From positions 1-64,000 of the forward strand of contig CAZKBT010000007.1 of the NCBI GenBank assembly GCA_964551305.1: a stretch of 64,000 nucleotides of DNA, in the 5' to 3' direction. The stretch comes from JBAZDC01 sp041654595. GTDB lineage: Bacteria > Pseudomonadota > Gammaproteobacteria > Burkholderiales > Burkholderiaceae_B. Below the pieces are notes generated by a model. The model did no database searches. It saw nothing but the letters and a program-made list of their open reading frames with translations, and was not told the DNA's origin. How positions within the stretch are numbered: the stretch's first letter is position 1; each line of letters opens with the position of its first letter. The position numbers were made by a program, and so were the translations under genes. Of the stretch, positions 63,106-64,000 are shown piece after piece.

Positions 63106-63777
63106 ATGATCGAATTCCAGCACGTATTCAAATCGTATGGACGAGGAAGGAATATCCTGGCGGATATCAATTTCCGCATCTCGCCGGGCGAATTCGTCTT
63201 CGTATCCGGCCCTTCCGGCGCGGGCAAATCCACACTGCTCAAGCTGATCGGCGCGCTGGAGCCGCCCAGCCGGGGCTCGGTTCACGTCAACGGGCACCGG
63301 GTCGACAAAATGCCTGGCCGCGCTCAGCCGTATCTGCGCCGCGCCGTCGGCCTGATCCTGCAAGACACCCATTTGCTCTACGATCGAAACGCCATCAACA
63401 ACGTCCTGCTTCCGCTGGCTGTGATCGGCCTGGCGCCCAGCGTGGCCGTCACCCGCGCGCGCGCCGCCATGGAAAAGGTCGGCCTGTCCGGCAAGGAAGA
63501 CCTGAACCCCGTGGAAATGTCGGGCGGCGAACAGCAGCGCCTGGCCATTGCCCGCGCCATCGTCAATCGGCCCGCCATCCTGATCGCGGACGAGCCCACG
63601 GCCAACCTGGACCAGGATAGCGCGCAGCGCATCATGCAAGTGTTCCGGGATTTCAATCGCGTGGGCGTCACCACGCTGATCGCCTCGCACGACCGCAAGC
63701 TGATGGCGTCCTATGCCACCAGGACGCTGCATATCGACAACGGTCGTTTCACCGACATACCGGGAGTCATTGCATGA
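63106..63777 (+). CDS. ftsE: Cell division ATP-binding protein FtsE
   Basis: A 223-residue ABC ATPase that works with FtsX to activate cell-wall hydrolases at the septum. It starts MIEFQHVFKSYGRGRNILADINFRI; Walker A GPSGAGKST, Q-loop LILQDTHLLYDRNAINNVLLP, signature MSGGEQQRLAIARAI, Walker B ILIADEPTANLDQD. The stop overlaps ftsX by ATGA. Confidence 0.96.
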   Translation: MIEFQHVFKSYGRGRNILADINFRISPGEFVFVSGPSGAGKSTLLKLIGALEPPSRGSVHVNGHRVDKMPGRAQPYLRRAVGLILQDTHLLYDRNAINNVLLPLAVIGLAPSVAVTRARAAMEKVGLSGKEDLNPVEMSGGEQQRLAIARAIVNRPAILIADEPTANLDQDSAQRIMQVFRDFNRVGVTTLIASHDRKLMASYATRTLHIDNGRFTDIPGVIA

Positions 63778-64000
63778 GGCGCACGCTACGACATCATCGC
63801 TACGCCTTGCGCGTCGCCCTCGGCCGATTGGCGCAGCATCCGTTTTCCACGCTGGCCAACGTGCTGGTCATCAGCCTGACGCTGGCCCTGCCCATCATCG
63901 CCGCCTCCATTCTGGTGTCGGTGCAACCCGTGGCTCGCGACATTCCGGTTTCTCCGGAAGCCACGCTTCTGATTCGGCCCGGCACGGACATGTCCGCCAC
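63774..64000 (+). CDS. ftsX: Cell division membrane protein FtsX (partial, N-terminus)
   Basis: The first ~75 residues of FtsX run off the window: MRRTLRHHRYALRVALGRLAQHPFSTLANVLVISLTLALPIIAASILVSVQPVARDIPV, with a cytoplasmic start, the first transmembrane helix at ~28-50 and the beginning of the periplasmic domain. The start is fixed by the ATGA overlap with ftsE. Confidence 0.92.
   Translation, partial: MRRTLRHHRYALRVALGRLAQHPFSTLANVLVISLTLALPIIAASILVSVQPVARDIPVSPEATLLIRPGTDMSA

Overview
The window looks like a chromosomal segment of a member of the Burkholderiales, most likely an Alcaligenaceae relative of Bordetella. The housekeeping genes are of beta-proteobacterial type, and a complete type III secretion system (T3SS) follows the Bordetella bsc/bop/btr plan: a Bsp22-type tip filament, BopB/BopD translocators, a BtrS ECF sigma factor and a BtrU/V/W partner-switching module. 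The species cannot be fixed from the sequence alone. No tRNA, rRNA, insertion sequence, integrase or CRISPR array was seen.

Layout. (1) 1-8766, housekeeping: end of an unidentified gene, aroE, mtgA, lptG, apaH; a leftward group plsC-like, ruvX, yqgE, and rubA (rubredoxin); then a thiD-like gene, thiE and hemL. (2) 8791-48899, a ~40 kb T3SS island between hemL and argJ. Its left arm carries an ExoU-like patatin effector with a tandem-domain chaperone, an 825-residue effector behind three chaperone genes, a papain-fold-type effector, and btrV, btrW, btrA, btrS. The core is one long leftward transcription unit from two bsp22-type genes through chaperones, translocators and bscI-J-K-L-N-O-P-Q-R-S-T-U to the secretin bscC, plus a divergent rightward unit sctX-sctY-bscV-bscD-bscE-bscF. 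The right arm has a second effector/chaperone cassette, a lone chaperone gene, and a five-gene operon (periplasmic binding protein, GNAT, two membrane sensors, BtrU phosphatase). (3) 48960-64000, housekeeping: argJ, rplU-rpmA-obgE-proB, lrp/dadA, two regulators, a TPP riboswitch with thiC, an OmpA-type lipoprotein, an amino-acid ABC transporter, ftsE and the start of ftsX.

How the parts fit. BtrU, V, W and A are expected to control BtrS by phosphorylation and anti-sigma binding. A two-block promoter motif, GGAAC(C/T/G), 14-15 bases, then GTTAC, lies 49-128 bases before the start codons of eight island transcription units, in the correct orientation each time (one site has GAAACT). I propose it is the BtrS promoter. 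It covers the apparatus, tip, translocators, btrA, the BtrU operon and two effector arms, but I did not find it before the ExoU-like cassette, btrV, btrW or btrS.

Most notable novelties: the candidate BtrS regulon motif; two paralogous chaperone/effector cassettes whose effectors share an unnamed module of about 200 residues; a papain-fold deamidase-like effector in which the expected third triad residue is cysteine; a fused double CesT-type chaperone next to an ExoU-like phospholipase; duplicated tip-filament genes; and the binding-protein/sensor operon ending in btrU.
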